In this document: positions 37,634 through 53,500 of the stretch, piece by piece
Numbering within the stretch: position 1 is the first letter of the stretch
How the letters are laid out: each line of letters starts with the position of its first letter
Assembly: GCA_964057225.1 (NCBI GenBank)
Contig: OZ059900.1
Span: 568,501-632,500, forward strand
DNA length: 64,000 nucleotides
Source of the DNA: Auanema rhodensis
Taxonomy: Eukaryota; Nematoda; Chromadorea; Rhabditida; Rhabditidae
Direction of reading: 5' to 3'
Notes under the pieces: generated by a model
Told to the model about the DNA's origin: nothing
The model's input: the letters and a program-made list of their open reading frames with translations, nothing else
Databases searched by the model: none
Position numbers and translations under genes: made by a program

Positions 37634-40600
37634 GCCTTTAACACCATATACTCACCGATTTTTGGTACAAAATCTGTAATACTCGTAAATTTTGATCATA
37701 TTCGTTAAGATTTGAGAATCAAACATACAATACACAAAATCAGTCTATTTTTATGAGCTTGCACTGATATATATTCATTTTGATCAAAAAAGGTCGAAAA
37801 TAGAAAGAATTTTTGAAATTTCCGAGTTTTGAGTCTAATTTGGCTAAATCGCTCATATATATGATCAGAAGCATAGTTTTATTGTCTATAACAACAAAAG
37901 TCATCAATTAAACGCTAGTGATGTTTAAATACTGATTTTCGCTCAAATAGCATTACTACACTAAGTATGGTCGTTTTTATGCCTTTAACACCATATACTC
38001 ACCGATTTTTGGTACAAAATCTGTAATACTCGTAAATTTTGAACATATTCGTTAAGATTTGAAAATCAAACACACAATAAACAAAATCAGTCTATTTTTA
38101 TGAGTTTGCACTGATATATATTCATTTTGATCAAAAAAGGTCGAAAATAGAAAGAATTTTTGAATTTTCCGAGTTTTGAGTCCAATTGGGCTAAATCGCT
38201 CATATATATGATCAAAAGCATAGTTTTACTGTCTATGATAACAAAAGTCATCAATTAAACGCTAGTGATGTTTAAATACTGATTTTCGCTCAAATAGCAT
38301 TACTACACTAAGTATGTTCGTTTTTATGCCTTTAACACCATATACTCACCGATTTTTGGTACAAAATCTGTGATACTCGTAAATTTTGATCATATTCGGT
38401 GAGATTCGAGAATCAAACACACAATACACGAAATAAGTTTATTTTTACGAGTTTGCACTGATATTTATTCATTTTGATCAAAAAAGGTCGAAAATAGAAA
38501 GAATTTTTGAAATTTCCGAGTTTTGAGTCTAATTTGGCTAAATCGCTCATATATATGATCAAAAGCATAGTTTTATTGTCTATGACAACAAAAGTCATCA
38601 ATTAAACGCTAGTGATGTTTAAATACTGAATTTCGCTCAAATAGCATTACTACACTAAGTATGGTCGTTTTTATGCCTTTAACACCATATACTCACCGAT
38701 TTTTGGTACAAAATCTGTAATACTCGTAAATTTTGATCATATTCGGTGAGATTCGAGAATCAAACACACAATACACGAAATAAGTTTATTTTGACGAGTT
38801 TGCACTGATATTTATTCATTTTGATCAAAAAAGGTCGAAAATAGAAAGAATTTTTGAAATTTCCGAGTTTTGAGTCTAATTTGGCTAAATCGCTCATATA
38901 TATGATCAAAAGCATAGTTTTATTGTCTATGACAACAAAAGTGATCAATTAAACGCTAGTGATGTTTAAATACTGATTTTCGCTCAAATAGCATTACTAC
39001 ACTAAGTATGGTCGTTTTTATGCCTTTAACACCATATACTCACCGATTTTTGGTACAAAATCTGTAATACTTGTAAATTTTGATCATATTCGTTAAGATT
39101 TGAGAATCAAACATACAATACACAAAATCAGTCTATTTTTATTAGCATGCACTGATATATATTCATTTTGATCAAAAAAGGTCGAAAATAGAAAGAATTT
39201 TTGAAATTTCCGAGTTTTGAGTCTAATTTGGCTAAATCGCTCATATATATGATCAGAAGCATAGTTTTACTGTCTATGATAACAAAAGTCATCAATTAAA
39301 CGCTAGTGATGTTTAAATACTGATTTTCGCTCAAATAGCATTACTACACTAAGTATGTTCGTTTTTATGCCTTTAACACCATATACTCACCGATTTTTGG
39401 TACAAAATCTGTGATACTCGTAAATTTTGATCATATTCGGTGAGATTCGAGAATCAAACACACAATACACGAAATAAGTTTATTTTTACGAGTTTGCACT
39501 GATATTTATTCATTTTGATCAAAAAAGGTCGAAAATAGAAAGAATTTTTGAAATTTCCGAGTTTTGAGTCTAATTTGGCTAAATCGCTCATATATATGAT
39601 CAAAAGCATAGTTTTATTGTCTATGACAACAAAAGTCATCAATTAAACGCTAGTGATGTTTAAATACTGAATTTCGCTCAAATAGCATTACTACACTAAG
39701 TATGGTCGTTTTTATGCCTTTAACACCATATACTCACCGATTTTTGGTACAAAATCTGTAATACTCGTAAATTTTGATCATATTCGGTGAGATTCGAGAA
39801 TCAAACACACAATACACGAAATAAGTTTATTTTGACGAGTTTGCACTGATATTTATTCATTTTGATCAAAAAAGGTCGAAAATAGAAAGAATTTTTGAAA
39901 TTTTCGAGTTTTGAGTCTAATTTGGCTAAATCGCTCATATATATGATCAAAAGCATAGTTTTATTGTCTATGACAACAAAAGTCATCAATTAAACGCTAG
40001 TGATGTTTAAATACTGAATTTCGCTCAAATAGCATTACTACACTAAGTATGGTCGTTTTTATGCCTTTAACACCATATACTCACCGATTTTTGGTACAAA
40101 ATCTGTAATACTCGTAAATTTTGATCATATTCGGTGAGATTCGAGAATCGAACACACAATACACGAAATAAGTCTATTTTTACGAGTTTGCACTGATATT
40201 TATTCATTTTGATCAAAAAAGGTCGAAAATAGAAAGAATTTTTGAAATTTCCGAGTTTTGAGTCTAATTTGGCTAAATCGCTCATATATATGATCAAAAG
40301 CATAGTTTTACTGTCTATGATAACAAAAATCTTCAAATATACACTAATAATGTGTAAATCACTGAATTTCACTCAAATAGCTTTACTACACTAAGTATGG
40401 TCGTTTTTATGCCTTTAACACCATATACTCACCGATTTTTGGTACAAAATCTGTAATACTCGTAAATTTTGATCATATTCGTTAAGATTCGAGAATCAAA
40501 CACACAATACACGAAATAAGTTTATTTTTACGAGTTTGCACTGATATTTATTCATTTTGATCAAAAAAGGTCGAAAATAGAAAGAATTTTTGAATTTTCC

Positions 40601-42849
40601 GAGTTTTGAGTCCAATTGGGCTAAATCGCTCATATATATGATCAAAAGCATAGTTTCACTGTCTATGATAACAAAAGTCTTCAAATATACACTAGTAATG
40701 ATTAAATCACTGAATTTCACTCAAATAGCTTTACTACACTAAGTATGGTCGTTTTTATGCCTTTAACACCATATACTCACCGATTTTTGGTACAAAATCT
40801 GTAATACTCGTAAATTTTGATCATATCCGGTAAGATTCGAGAATCAAACACACAATACACGAAATAAGTTTATTTTTACGAGTTTGCACTGATATTTATT
40901 CATTTTGATCAAAAAAGGTCGAAAATAGAAAGAATTTTTGAATTTTCCGAGTTTTGAGTCCAATTGGGCTAAATCGCTCATATATATGATCAAAAGCATA
41001 GTTTCACTGTCTATGATGACAAAAGTCTTCAAATATACACTAGTAATGATTAAATCACTGAATTTCACTCAAATAGCATTACTACACTAAGTATGGTCGT
41101 TTTTATGCCTTTAACACCATATACTCACCGATTTTTGGTACAAAATCTGTAATACTTGTAAATTTTGATCATATTCGTTAAGATTTGAGAATCAAACACA
41201 TAATACACAAAATCAGTCTATTTTTATGAGCTTGCACTGATATATATTCATTTTGATCAAAAAAGGTCGAAAATAGAAAGAATTTTTGAAATTTCCGAGT
41301 TTTGAGTCTAATTTGGCTAAATCGCTCATATATATGATCAGAAGCATAGTTTTATTGTCTATGACAACAAAAATCATCAATTAAACGCTAGTGATGTTTA
41401 AATACTGATTTTCGCTCAAATAGCATTACTACACTAAGTATGGTCGTTTTTATGCCTTTAACACCATATACTCACCGATTTTTGGTACAAAATCTGTAAT
41501 ACTCGTAAAATTTGATCATATTTGTTAAGATTTAAGAATCAAACACACAATACACAAAATCAGTCTATTTTTATGAGTTTACACTGATATATATTCATTT
41601 TCATCAAAAAAGGTCGAAAATAGAAAGAATTTTTGAATTTTCCGAGTTTTGAGTCGAATTGGGCTAAATCGCTCATATATATGATCAAAAGCATAGTTTT
41701 ATTGTCTATGACAACAAAAATCATCAATTAAACGCTAGTGATGTTTAAATACTGATTTTCGCTCAAATAGCATTACTACACTAAGTATGGTCGTTTTTAT
41801 GCCTTTAACACCATATACTCACCGATTTTTGGTACAAAATCTGTAATACTTGTAAATTTTGATCATATCCGTTAAGATTTGAGAATCAAACATACAATAC
41901 ACAAAATCAGTCTATTTTTATGAGCTTGCACTGATATATATTCATTTTGATCAAAAAAGGTCGAAAATAGAAAGAATTTTTGAAATTTCCGAGTTTTGAG
42001 TCTAATTTGGCTAAATCGCTCATATATATGATCAGAAGCATAGTTTTATTGTCTATGACAACAAAAGTCATCAATTAAACGCTAGTGATGTTTAAATACT
42101 GATTTTCGCTCAAATAGCATTACTACACTAAGTATGGTCGTTTTTATGCCTTTAACACCATATACTCACCGATTTTTGGTACAAAATCTGTAATACTCGT
42201 AAATTTCGATCATATTCGTTAAGATTCGAAAATCAAACACACAATAAACAAAATCAGTCTATTTTTATGAGTTTGCACTGATATATATTCATTTTGATCA
42301 AAAAAGGTCGAAAATAGAAAGAATTTTTGAATTTTCCGAGTTTTGAGTCCAATTGGGCTAAATCGCTCATATATATGATCAAAAACATAGTTTTATTGTC
42401 TATAACAACAAAAGTCATCAATTAAACGCTAGTGATGTTTAAATACTGATTTTCGCTCAAATAGCATTACTACACTAAGTATGGTCGTTTTTATGCCTTT
42501 AACACCATATATTCACCGATTTTTGGTACAAAATCTGTGATACTCGTAAATTTTGATCATATTCGTTAAGATTCGAGAATCAAACACACAATACACGAAA
42601 TAAGTTTATTTTTACGAGTTTGCACTGATATTTATTCATTTTGATCAAAAAAGGTCGAAAATAGAAAGAATTTTTGCATTTTCCGAGTTTTGAGTCTAAT
42701 TTGGCTAAATCGCTCATATATATGATCAAAAGCATAGTTTTATTGTCTATGATAACAAAAATCTTCAAATATACACTAATAATGTTTAAATCACTGAATT
42801 TCACTCAAATAGCATTACTACACTAAGTATGGTCGTTTTTATGCCTCTA
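37634..42849. repeat. Array segment with overlapping small duplications
   Basis: About 15 monomers assembled from pieces seen elsewhere. Positions 37640-38960 follow 35209-36529 (offset 2431, 7 monomers). Monomers at 39454 and 39801 repeat those at 38413 and 38760 (offset 1041, 3 monomers). Those at 40067 and 40496 repeat 36595 and 37024 (offset 3472). Two adjacent type B monomers, 40496 and 40844, are nearly the same. From about 41840 the order follows 26910 onwards, including catatattcaccg near 42508. Private changes include gaacatattcg near 38040 and ttttgcattttcc near 42675. No gene is seen. Confidence 0.75.
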
Positions 42850-45800
42850 ACACCATATACTCACCGATTTTTGGTACAAAATCTGTAATACTTGTAAATT
42901 TTGATCATATTCGTTAAGATTCGAGAATCAAACACATAATACACGAAATAAGTCTATTTTTATGAGTTTGCACTGATATTTATTCATTTTGATCAAAAAA
43001 GGTCGAAAATAGAAAGAATTTTTGAAATTTCCGAGTTTTGAGTCCAATTGGGCTAAATCGCTCATATATATGATCAAAAGCATAGTTTTACTGTCTATAA
43101 CAACAAAAGTCATCAATTAAACGCTAGTGATATTTAAATACTGATTTTCGCTCAAGTAGCATTACTACACTAAGTATGGTCGTTTTTATGCCTTTAACAC
43201 CATATACTCACCGATTTTTGGTACAAAATCTGTAATACTTGTAAATTTTGATCATATTTGTTAAGATTCGAGAATCAAACACATAATACACAAAATAAGT
43301 CTATTTTTACAAGTTTGCACTGATATTTATTCATTTTGATCAAAAAAGGTCGAAAATAGAAAGAATTTTTGAAATTTCCGAGTTTTGAGTCCAATTTGGC
43401 TAAATCGCTCATATATATGATCAAAAGCATAGTTTTATTGTCTATAACAACAAAAGTCATCAATTAAACGCTAGTGATGTTTAAATACTGAATTTCGCTC
43501 AAATAGCATTACTACACTAAGTATGGTCGTTTTTATGCCTTTAACACCATATACTCACCGATTTTTGGTACAAAATCTGTAATACTCGTAAATTTTGATC
43601 ATATTCGTTAAGATTTGAGAATCAAACATACAATACACAAAATCAGTCTATTTTTATGAGCTTGCACTGATATATATTCATTTTGATCAAAAAAGGTCGA
43701 AAATAGAAAGAATTTTTGAAATTTCTGAGTTTTGAGTCTAATTTGGCTAAATCGCTCATATATATGATCAGAAGCATAGTTTTATTGTCTATAACAACAA
43801 AAGTCATCAATTAAACGCTAGTGATGTTTAAATACTGAATTTCGCTCAAATAGCATTACTACACTAAGTAAGGTCGTTTTTATGCCTTTAACACCATATA
43901 CTCACCGATTTTTGGTACAAAATCTGTGATACTCGTAAATTTTGATCATATTCGGTGAGATTCGAGAATCAAACACACAATACACGAAATAAGTTTATTT
44001 TGACGAGTTTGCACTGATATTTATTCATTTTGATCAAAAAAGGTCGAAAATAGAAAGAATTTTTGAATTTTCCGAGTTTTGAGTCCAATTGGGCTAAATC
44101 GCTCATATATATGATCAAAAGCATAGTTTTACTGTCTATGATAACAAAAGTCTTCAAATATACACTAATAATGATTAAATCACTGAATTTCACTCAAATA
44201 GCATTACTACACTAAGTAAGGTCGTTTTTATGCCTTTAACACCATATACTCACCGATTTTTGGTACAAAATCTGTGATACTCGTAAATTTTGATCATATT
44301 CGGTGAGATTCGAGAATCGAACACACAATACACGAAATAAGTCTATTTTTACGAGTTTGCACTGATATTTATTCATTTTGATCAAAAAAGGTCGAAAATA
44401 GAAAGAATTTTTGAAATTTCCGAGTTTTGAGTCTAATTTGGCTAAATCGCTCATATATATGATCAAAAGCATAGTTTTATTGTCTATGACAACAAAAGTC
44501 ATCAATTAAACGCTAGTGATGTTTAAATACTGAATTTCGCTCAAATAGCATTACTACACTAAGTATGGTCGTTTTTATGCCTTTAACACCATATACTCAC
44601 CGATTTTTGGTACAAAATCTGTGATACTCGTAAATTTTGATCATATTCGGTGAGATTCGAGAATCGAACACACAATACACGAAATAAGTCTATTTTTACG
44701 AGTTTGCACTGATATTTATTCATTTTGATCAAAAAAGGTCGAAAATAGAAAGAATTTTTGAAATTTCCGAGTTTTGAGTCTAATTTGGCTAAATCGCTCA
44801 TATATATGATCAAAAGCATAGTTTTACTGTCTATGATAACAAAAATCTTCAAATATACACTAATAATGTGTAAATCACTGAATTTCACTCAAATAGCTTT
44901 ACTACACTAAGTATGGTCGTTTTTATGCCTTTAACACCATATACTCACCGATTTTTGGTACAAAATCTGTAATACTCGTAAATTTTGATCATATTCGTTA
45001 AGATTCGAGAATCAAACACACAATACACGAAATAAGTTTATTTTTACGAGTTTGCACTGATATTTATTCATTTTGATCAAAAAAGGTCGAAAATAGAAAG
45101 AATTTTTGAATTTTCCGAGTTTTGAGTCCAATTGGGCTAAATCGCTCATATATATGATCAAAAGCATAGTTTCACTGTCTATGATAACAAAAGTCTTCAA
45201 ATATACACTAGTAATGATTAAATCACTGAATTTCACTCAAATAGCTTTACTACACTAAGTATGGTCGTTTTTATGCCTTTAACACCATATACTCACCGAT
45301 TTTTGGTACAAAATCTGTAATACTCGTAAATTTTGATCATATCCGGTAAGATTCGAGAATCAAACACACAATACACGAAATAAGTTTATTTTTACGAGTT
45401 TGCACTGATATTTATTCATTTTGATCAAAAAAGGTCGAAAATAGAAAGAATTTTTGAATTTTCCGAGTTTTGAGTCCAATTTGGCTAAATCGCTCATATA
45501 TATGATCAAAAGCATAGTTTCACTGTCTATGATGACAAAAGTCTTCAAATATACACTAGTAATGATTAAATCACTGAATTTCACTCAAATAGCATTACTA
45601 CACTAAGTATGGTCGTTTTTATGCCTTTAACACCATATACTCACCGATTTTTGGTACAAAATCTGTAATACTTGTAAATTTTGATCATATTCGTTAAGAT
45701 TTGAGAATCAAACACATAATACACAAAATCAGTCTATTTTTATGAGCTTGCACTGATATATATTCATTTTGATCAAAAAAGGTCGAAAATAGAAAGAATT

Positions 45801-48800
45801 TTTGAAATTTCCGAGTTTTGAGTCTAATTTGGCTAAATCGCTCATATATATGATCAGAAGCATAGTTTTATTGTCTATGACAACAAAAATCATCAATTAA
45901 ACGCTAGTGATGTTTAAATACTGATTTTCGCTCAAATAGCATTACTACACTAAGTATGGTCGTTTTTATGCCTTTAACACCATATACTCACCGATTTTTG
46001 GTACAAAATCTGTAATACTCGTAAAATTTGATCATATTTGTTAAGATTTGAGAATCAAACACACAATACACAAAATCAGTCTATTTTTATGAGTTTACAC
46101 TGATATATATTCATTTTCATCAAAAAAGGTCGAAAATAGAAAGAATTTTTGAATTTTCCGAGTTTTGAGTCGAATTGGGCTAATTCGCTCATATATATGA
46201 TCAAAAGCATAGTTTTACTGTCTATGATAACAAAAGTCTTCAAATATACACTAATAATGATTAAATCACTGAATTTCACTCAAATAGCATTACTACACTA
46301 AGTATGGTCGTTTTTATGCCTTTAACACCATATACTCACCGATTTTTGGTACAAAATCTGTAATACTTGTAAATTTTGATCATATTCGTTAAGATTTGAG
46401 AATCAAACATACAATACACAAAATCAGTCTATTTTTATTAGCATGCACTGATATATATTCATTTTGATCAAAAAAGGTCGAAAATAGAAAGAATTTTTGA
46501 AATTTCCGAGTTTTGAGTCTAATTTGGCTAAATCGCTCATATATATGATCAGAAGCATAGTTTTATTGTCTATGACAACAAAAGTCATCAATTAAACGCT
46601 AGTGATGTTTAAATACTGATTTTCGCTCAAATAGCATTACTACACTAAGTATGTTCGTTTTTATGCCTTTAACACCATATACTCACCGATTTTTGGTACA
46701 AAATCTGTAATACTTGTAAATTTTGATCATATTCGTTAAGATTCGAGAATCAAACACATAATACACGAAATAAGTCTATTTTTATGAGTTTGCACTGATA
46801 TTTATTCATTTTGATCAAAAAAGGTCGAAAATAGAAAGAATTTTTGAAATTTCCGAGTTTTGAGTCCAATTGGGCTAAATCGCTCATATATATGATCAAA
46901 AGCATAGTTTTACTGTCTATAACAACAAAAGTCATCAATTAAACGCTAGTGATATTTAAATACTGATTTTCGCTCAAGTAGCATTACTACACTAAGTATG
47001 GTCGTTTTTATGCCTTTAACACCATATACTCACCGATTTTTGGTACAAAATCTGTAATACTTGTAAATTTTGATCATATTTGTTAAGATTCGAGAATCAA
47101 ACACATAATACACAAAATAAGTCTATTTTTACAAGTTTGCACTGATATTTATTCATTTTGATCAAAAAAGGTCGAAAATAGAAAGAATTTTTGAAATTTC
47201 CGAGTTTTGAGTCCAATTTGGCTAAATCGCTCATATATATGATCAAAAGCATAGTTTTATTGTCTATAACAACAAAAGTCATCAATTAAACGCTAGTGAT
47301 GTTTAAATACTGAATTTCGCTCAAATAGCATTACTACACTAAGTATGGTCGTTTTTATGCCTTTAACACCATATACTCACCGATTTTTGGTACAAAATCT
47401 GTAATACTCGTAAATTTTGATCATATTCGTTAAGATTTGAGAATCAAACATACAATACACAAAATCAGTCTATTTTTATGAGCTTGCACTGATATATATT
47501 CATTTTGATCAAAAAAGGTCGAAAATAGAAAGAATTTTTGAAATTTCTGAGTTTTGAGTCTAATTTGGCTAAATCGCTCATATATATGATCAGAAGCATA
47601 GTTTTATTGTCTATAACAACAAAAGTCATCAATTAAACGCTAGTGATGTTTAAATACTGAATTTCGCTCAAATAGCATTACTACACTAAGTAAGGTCGTT
47701 TTTATGCCTTTAACACCATATACTCACCGATTTTTGGTACAAAATCTGTGATACTCGTAAATTTTGATCATATTCGGTGAGATTCGAGAATCAAACACAC
47801 AATACACGAAATAAGTTTATTTTGACGAGTTTGCACTGATATTTATTCATTTTGATCAAAAAAGGTCGAAAATAGAAAGAATTTTTGAATTTTCCGAGTT
47901 TTGAGTCCAATTGGGCTAAATCGCTCATATATATGATCAAAAGCATAGTTTTACTGTCTATGATAACAAAAGTCTTCAAATATACACTAATAATGATTAA
48001 ATCACTGAATTTCACTCAAATAGCATTACTACACTAAGTAAGGTCGTTTTTATGCCTTTAACACCATATACTCACCGATTTTTGGTACAAAATCTGTGAT
48101 ACTCGTAAATTTTGATCATATTCGGTGAGATTCGAGAATCGAACACACAATACACGAAATAAGTCTATTTTTACGAGTTTGCACTGATATTTATTCATTT
48201 TGATCAAAAAAGGTCGAAAATAGAAAGAATTTTTGAAATTTCCGAGTTTTGAGTCTAATTTGGCTAAATCGCTCATATATATGATCAAAAGCATAGTTTT
48301 ATTGTCTATGACAACAAAAGTCATCAATTAAACGCTAGTGATGTTTAAATACTGAATTTCGCTCAAATAGCATTACTACACTAAGTATGGTCGTTTTTAT
48401 GCCTTTAACACCATATACTCACCGATTTTTGGTACAAAATCTGTGATACTCGTAAATTTTGATCATATTCGGTGAGATTCGAGAATCGAACACACAATAC
48501 ACGAAATAAGTCTATTTTTACGAGTTTGCACTGATATTTATTCATTTTGATCAAAAAAGGTCGAAAATAGAAAGAATTTTTGAAATTTCCGAGTTTTGAG
48601 TCTAATTTGGCTAAATCGCTCATATATATGATCAAAAGCATAGTTTTACTGTCTATGATAACAAAAATCTTCAAATATACACTAATAATGTGTAAATCAC
48701 TGAATTTCACTCAAATAGCTTTACTACACTAAGTATGGTCGTTTTTATGCCTTTAACACCATATACTCACCGATTTTTGGTACAAAATCTGTAATACTCG

Positions 48801-50530
48801 TAAATTTTGATCATATTCGTTAAGATTCGAGAATCAAACACACAATACACGAAATAAGTTTATTTTTACGAGTTTGCACTGATATTTATTCATTTTGATC
48901 AAAAAAGGTCGAAAATAGAAAGAATTTTTGAATTTTCCGAGTTTTGAGTCCAATTGGGCTAAATCGCTCATATATATGATCAAAAGCATAGTTTCACTGT
49001 CTATGATAACAAAAGTCTTCAAATATACACTAGTAATGATTAAATCACTGAATTTCACTCAAATAGCTTTACTACACTAAGTATGGTCGTTTTTATGCCT
49101 TTAACACCATATACTCACCGATTTTTGGTACAAAATCTGTAATACTCGTAAATTTTGATCATATCCGGTAAGATTCGAGAATCAAACACACAATACACGA
49201 AATAAGTTTATTTTTACGAGTTTGCACTGATATTTATTCATTTTGATCAAAAAAGGTCGAAAATAGAAAGAATTTTTGAATTTTCCGAGTTTTGAGTCCA
49301 ATTTGGCTAAATCGCTCATATATATGATCAAAAGCATAGTTTCACTGTCTATGATGACAAAAGTCTTCAAATATACACTAGTAATGATTAAATCACTGAA
49401 TTTCACTCAAATAGCATTACTACACTAAGTATGGTCGTTTTTATGCCTTTAACACCATATACTCACCGATTTTTGGTACAAAATCTGTAATACTTGTAAA
49501 TTTTGATCATATTCGTTAAGATTTGAGAATCAAACACATAATACACAAAATCAGTCTATTTTTATGAGCTTGCACTGATATATATTCATTTTGATCAAAA
49601 AAGGTCGAAAATAGAAAGAATTTTTGAAATTTCCGAGTTTTGAGTCTAATTTGGCTAAATCGCTCATATATATGATCAGAAGCATAGTTTTATTGTCTAT
49701 GACAACAAAAATCATCAATTAAACGCTAGTGATGTTTAAATACTGATTTTCGCTCAAATAGCATTACTACACTAAGTATGGTCGTTTTTATGCCTTTAAC
49801 ACCATATACTCACCGATTTTTGGTACAAAATCTGTAATACTCGTAAAATTTGATCATATTTGTTAAGATTTGAGAATCAAACACACAATACACAAAATCA
49901 GTCTATTTTTATGAGTTTACACTGATATATATTCATTTTCATCAAAAAAGGTCGAAAATAGAAAGAATTTTTGAATTTTCCGAGTTTTGAGTCGAATTGG
50001 GCTAATTCGCTCATATATATGATCAAAAGCATAGTTTTACTGTCTATGATAACAAAAGTCTTCAAATATACACTAATAATGATTAAATCACTGAATTTCA
50101 CTCAAATAGCATTACTACACTAAGTATGGTCGTTTTTATGCCTTTAACACCATATACTCACCGATTTTTGGTACAAAATCTGTAATACTTGTAAATTTTG
50201 ATCATATTCGTTAAGATTTGAGAATCAAACATACAATACACAAAATCAGTCTATTTTTATTAGCATGCACTGATATATATTCATTTTGATCAAAAAAGGT
50301 CGAAAATAGAAAGAATTTTTGAAATTTCCGAGTTTTGAGTCTAATTTGGCTAAATCGCTCATATATATGATCAGAAGCATAGTTTTATTGTCTATGACAA
50401 CAAAAGTCATCAATTAAACGCTAGTGATGTTTAAATACTGATTTTCGCTCAAATAGCATTACTACACTAAGTATGTTCGTTTTTATGCCTTTAACACCAT
50501 ATACTCACCGATTTTTGGTACAAAATCTGT
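42850..50530. repeat. Tandem 11-monomer higher-order unit (3822 bp), two copies
   Basis: Positions 42850-46671 recur directly at 46672 to about 50530, offset 3822 bp (11 x 347 + 5: six type A and five type B monomers). The order of all variants is kept: tttttacaagtttgc (43310, 47132), tttctgag (43723, 47545), gtaaggtcg (43868, 47690), agctttacta, tccggtaagatt, attttcatcaaaa, and ggctaattcgctc (46179, 50001). I saw no clear difference within the unit by eye. Variants in the first and last monomers change outside it. No gene is seen. Confidence 0.87.
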
Positions 50531-53500
50531 GATACTCGTAAATTTTGATCATATTCGGTGAGATTCGAGAATCAAACACACAATACACGAAATAAGTTTA
50601 TTTTTACGAGTTTGCACTGATATTTATTCATTTTGATCAAAAAAGGTCGAAAATAGAAAGAATTTTTGAAATTTCCGAGTTTTGAGTCTAATTTGGCTAA
50701 ATCGCTCATATATATGATCAAAAGCATAGTTTTATTGTCTATGACAACAAAAGTCATCAATTAAACGCTAGTGATGTTTAAATACTGAATTTCGCTCAAA
50801 TAGCATTACTACACTAAGTATGGTCGTTTTTATGCCTTTAACACCATATACTCACCGATTTTTGGTACAAAATCTGTAATACTCGTAAATTTTGATCATA
50901 TTCGGTGAGATTCGAGAATCAAACACACAATACACGAAATAAGTTTATTTTGACGAGTTTGCACTGATATTTATTCATTTTGATCAAAAAAGGTCGAAAA
51001 TAGAAAGAATTTTTGAAATTTCCGAGTTTTGAGTCTAATTTGGCTAAATCGCTCATATATATGATCAAAAGCATAGTTTTATTGTCTGTGACAACAAAAG
51101 TCATCAATTAAACGCTAGTGATGTTTAAATACTGAATTTCGCTCAAATAGCATTACTACACTAAGTAAGGTCGTTTTTATGCCTTTAACACCATATACTC
51201 ACCGATTTTTGGTACAAAATCTGTGATACTCGTAAATTTTGATCATATTCGGTGAGATTCGAGAATCAAACACACAATACACGAAATAAGTTTATTTTGA
51301 CGAGTTTGCACTGATATTTATTCATTTTGATCAAAAAAGGTCGAAAATAGAAAGAATTTTTGAATTTTCCGAGTTTTGAGTCCAATTGGGCTAAATCGCT
51401 CATATATATGATCAAAAGCATAGTTTTACTGTCTATGATAACAAAAGTCTTCAAATATACACTAATAATGATTAAATCACTGAATTTCACTCAAATAGCA
51501 TTACTACACTAAGTAAGGTCGTTTTTATGCCTTTAACACCATATACTCACCGATTTTTGGTACAAAATCTGTAATACTTGTAAATTTTGATCATATTCGT
51601 TAAGATTTGAGAATCAAACATACAATACACAAAATCAGTCTATTTTTATTAGCATGCACTGATATATATTCATTTTGATCAAAAAAGGTCGAAAATAGAA
51701 AGAATTTTTGAATTTTCCGAGTTTTGAGTCCAATTGGGCTAAATCGCTCATATATATGATCAAAAGCATAGTTTTACTGTCTATGATAACAAAAGTCATC
51801 AATTAAACGCTAGTGATGTTTAAATACTGATTTTCGCTCAAATAGCATTACTACACTAAGTATGTTCGTTTTTATGCCTTTAACACCATATACTCACCGA
51901 TTTTTGGTACAAAATCTGTGATACTCGTAAATTTTGATCATATTCGGTGAGATTCGAGAATCAAACACACAATACACGAAATAAGTTTATTTTTACGAGT
52001 TTGCACTGATATTTATTCATTTTGATCAAAAAAGGTCGAAAATAGAAAGAATTTTTGAAATTTCCGAGTTTTGAGTCTAATTTGGCTAAATCGCTCATAT
52101 ATATGATCAAAAGCATAGTTTTATTGTCTATGACAACAAAAGTCATCAATTAAACGCTAGTGATGTTTAAATACTGAATTTCGCTCAAATAGCATTACTA
52201 CACTAAGTATGGTCGTTTTTATGCCTTTAACACCATATACTCACCGATTTTTGGTACAAAATCTGTAATACTCGTAAATTTTGATCATATTCGGTGAGAT
52301 TCGAGAATCAAACACACAATACACGAAATAAGTTTATTTTGACGAGTTTGCACTGATATTTATTCATTTTGATCAAAAAAGGTCGAAAATAGAAAGAATT
52401 TTTGAAATTTCCGAGTTTTGAGTCTAATTTGGCTAAATCGCTCATATATATGATCAAAAGCATAGTTTTATTGTCTGTGACAACAAAAGTCATCAATTAA
52501 ACGCTAGTGATGTTTAAATACTGAATTTCGCTCAAATAGCATTACTACACTAAGTAAGGTCGTTTTTATGCCTTTAACACCATATACTCACCGATTTTTG
52601 GTACAAAATCTGTGATACTCGTAAATTTTGATCATATTCGGTGAGATTCGAGAATCAAACACACAATACACGAAATAAGTTTATTTTGACGAGTTTGCAC
52701 TGATATTTATTCACTTTGATCAAAAAAGGTCGAAAATAGAAAGAATTTTTGAATTTTCCGAGTTTTGAGTCCAATTGGGCTAAATCGCTCATATATATGA
52801 TCAAAAGCATAGTTTTACTGTCTATGATAACAAAAGTCTTCAAATATACACTAATAATGATTAAATCACTGAATTTCACTCAAATAGCATTACTACACTA
52901 AGTAAGGTCGTTTTTATGCCTTTAACACCATATACTCACCGATTTTTGGTACAAAATCTGTAATACTTGTAAATTTTGATCATATTCGTTAAGATTTGAG
53001 AATCAAACATACAATACACAAAATCAGTCTATTTTTATTAGCATGCACTGATATATATTCATTTTGATCAAAAAAGGTCGAAAATAGAAAGAATTTTTGA
53101 ATTTTCCGAGTTTTGAGTCCAATTGGGCTAAATCGCTCATATATATGATCAAAAGCATAGTTTTACTGTCTATGATAACAAAAGTCATCAATTAAACGCT
53201 AGTGATGTTTAAATACTGATTTTCGCTCAAATAGCATTACTACACTAAGTATGTTCGTTTTTATGCCTTTAACACCATATACTCACCGATTTTTGGTACA
53301 AAATCTGTGATACTCGTAAATTTTGATCATATTCGGTGAGATTCGAGAATCAAACACACAATACACGAAATAAGTTTATTTTTACGAGTTTGCACTGATA
53401 TTTATTCATTTTGATCAAAAAAGGTCGAAAATAGAAAGAATTTTTGAAATTTCCGAGTTTTGAGTCTAATTTGGCTAAATCGCTCATATATATGATCAAA

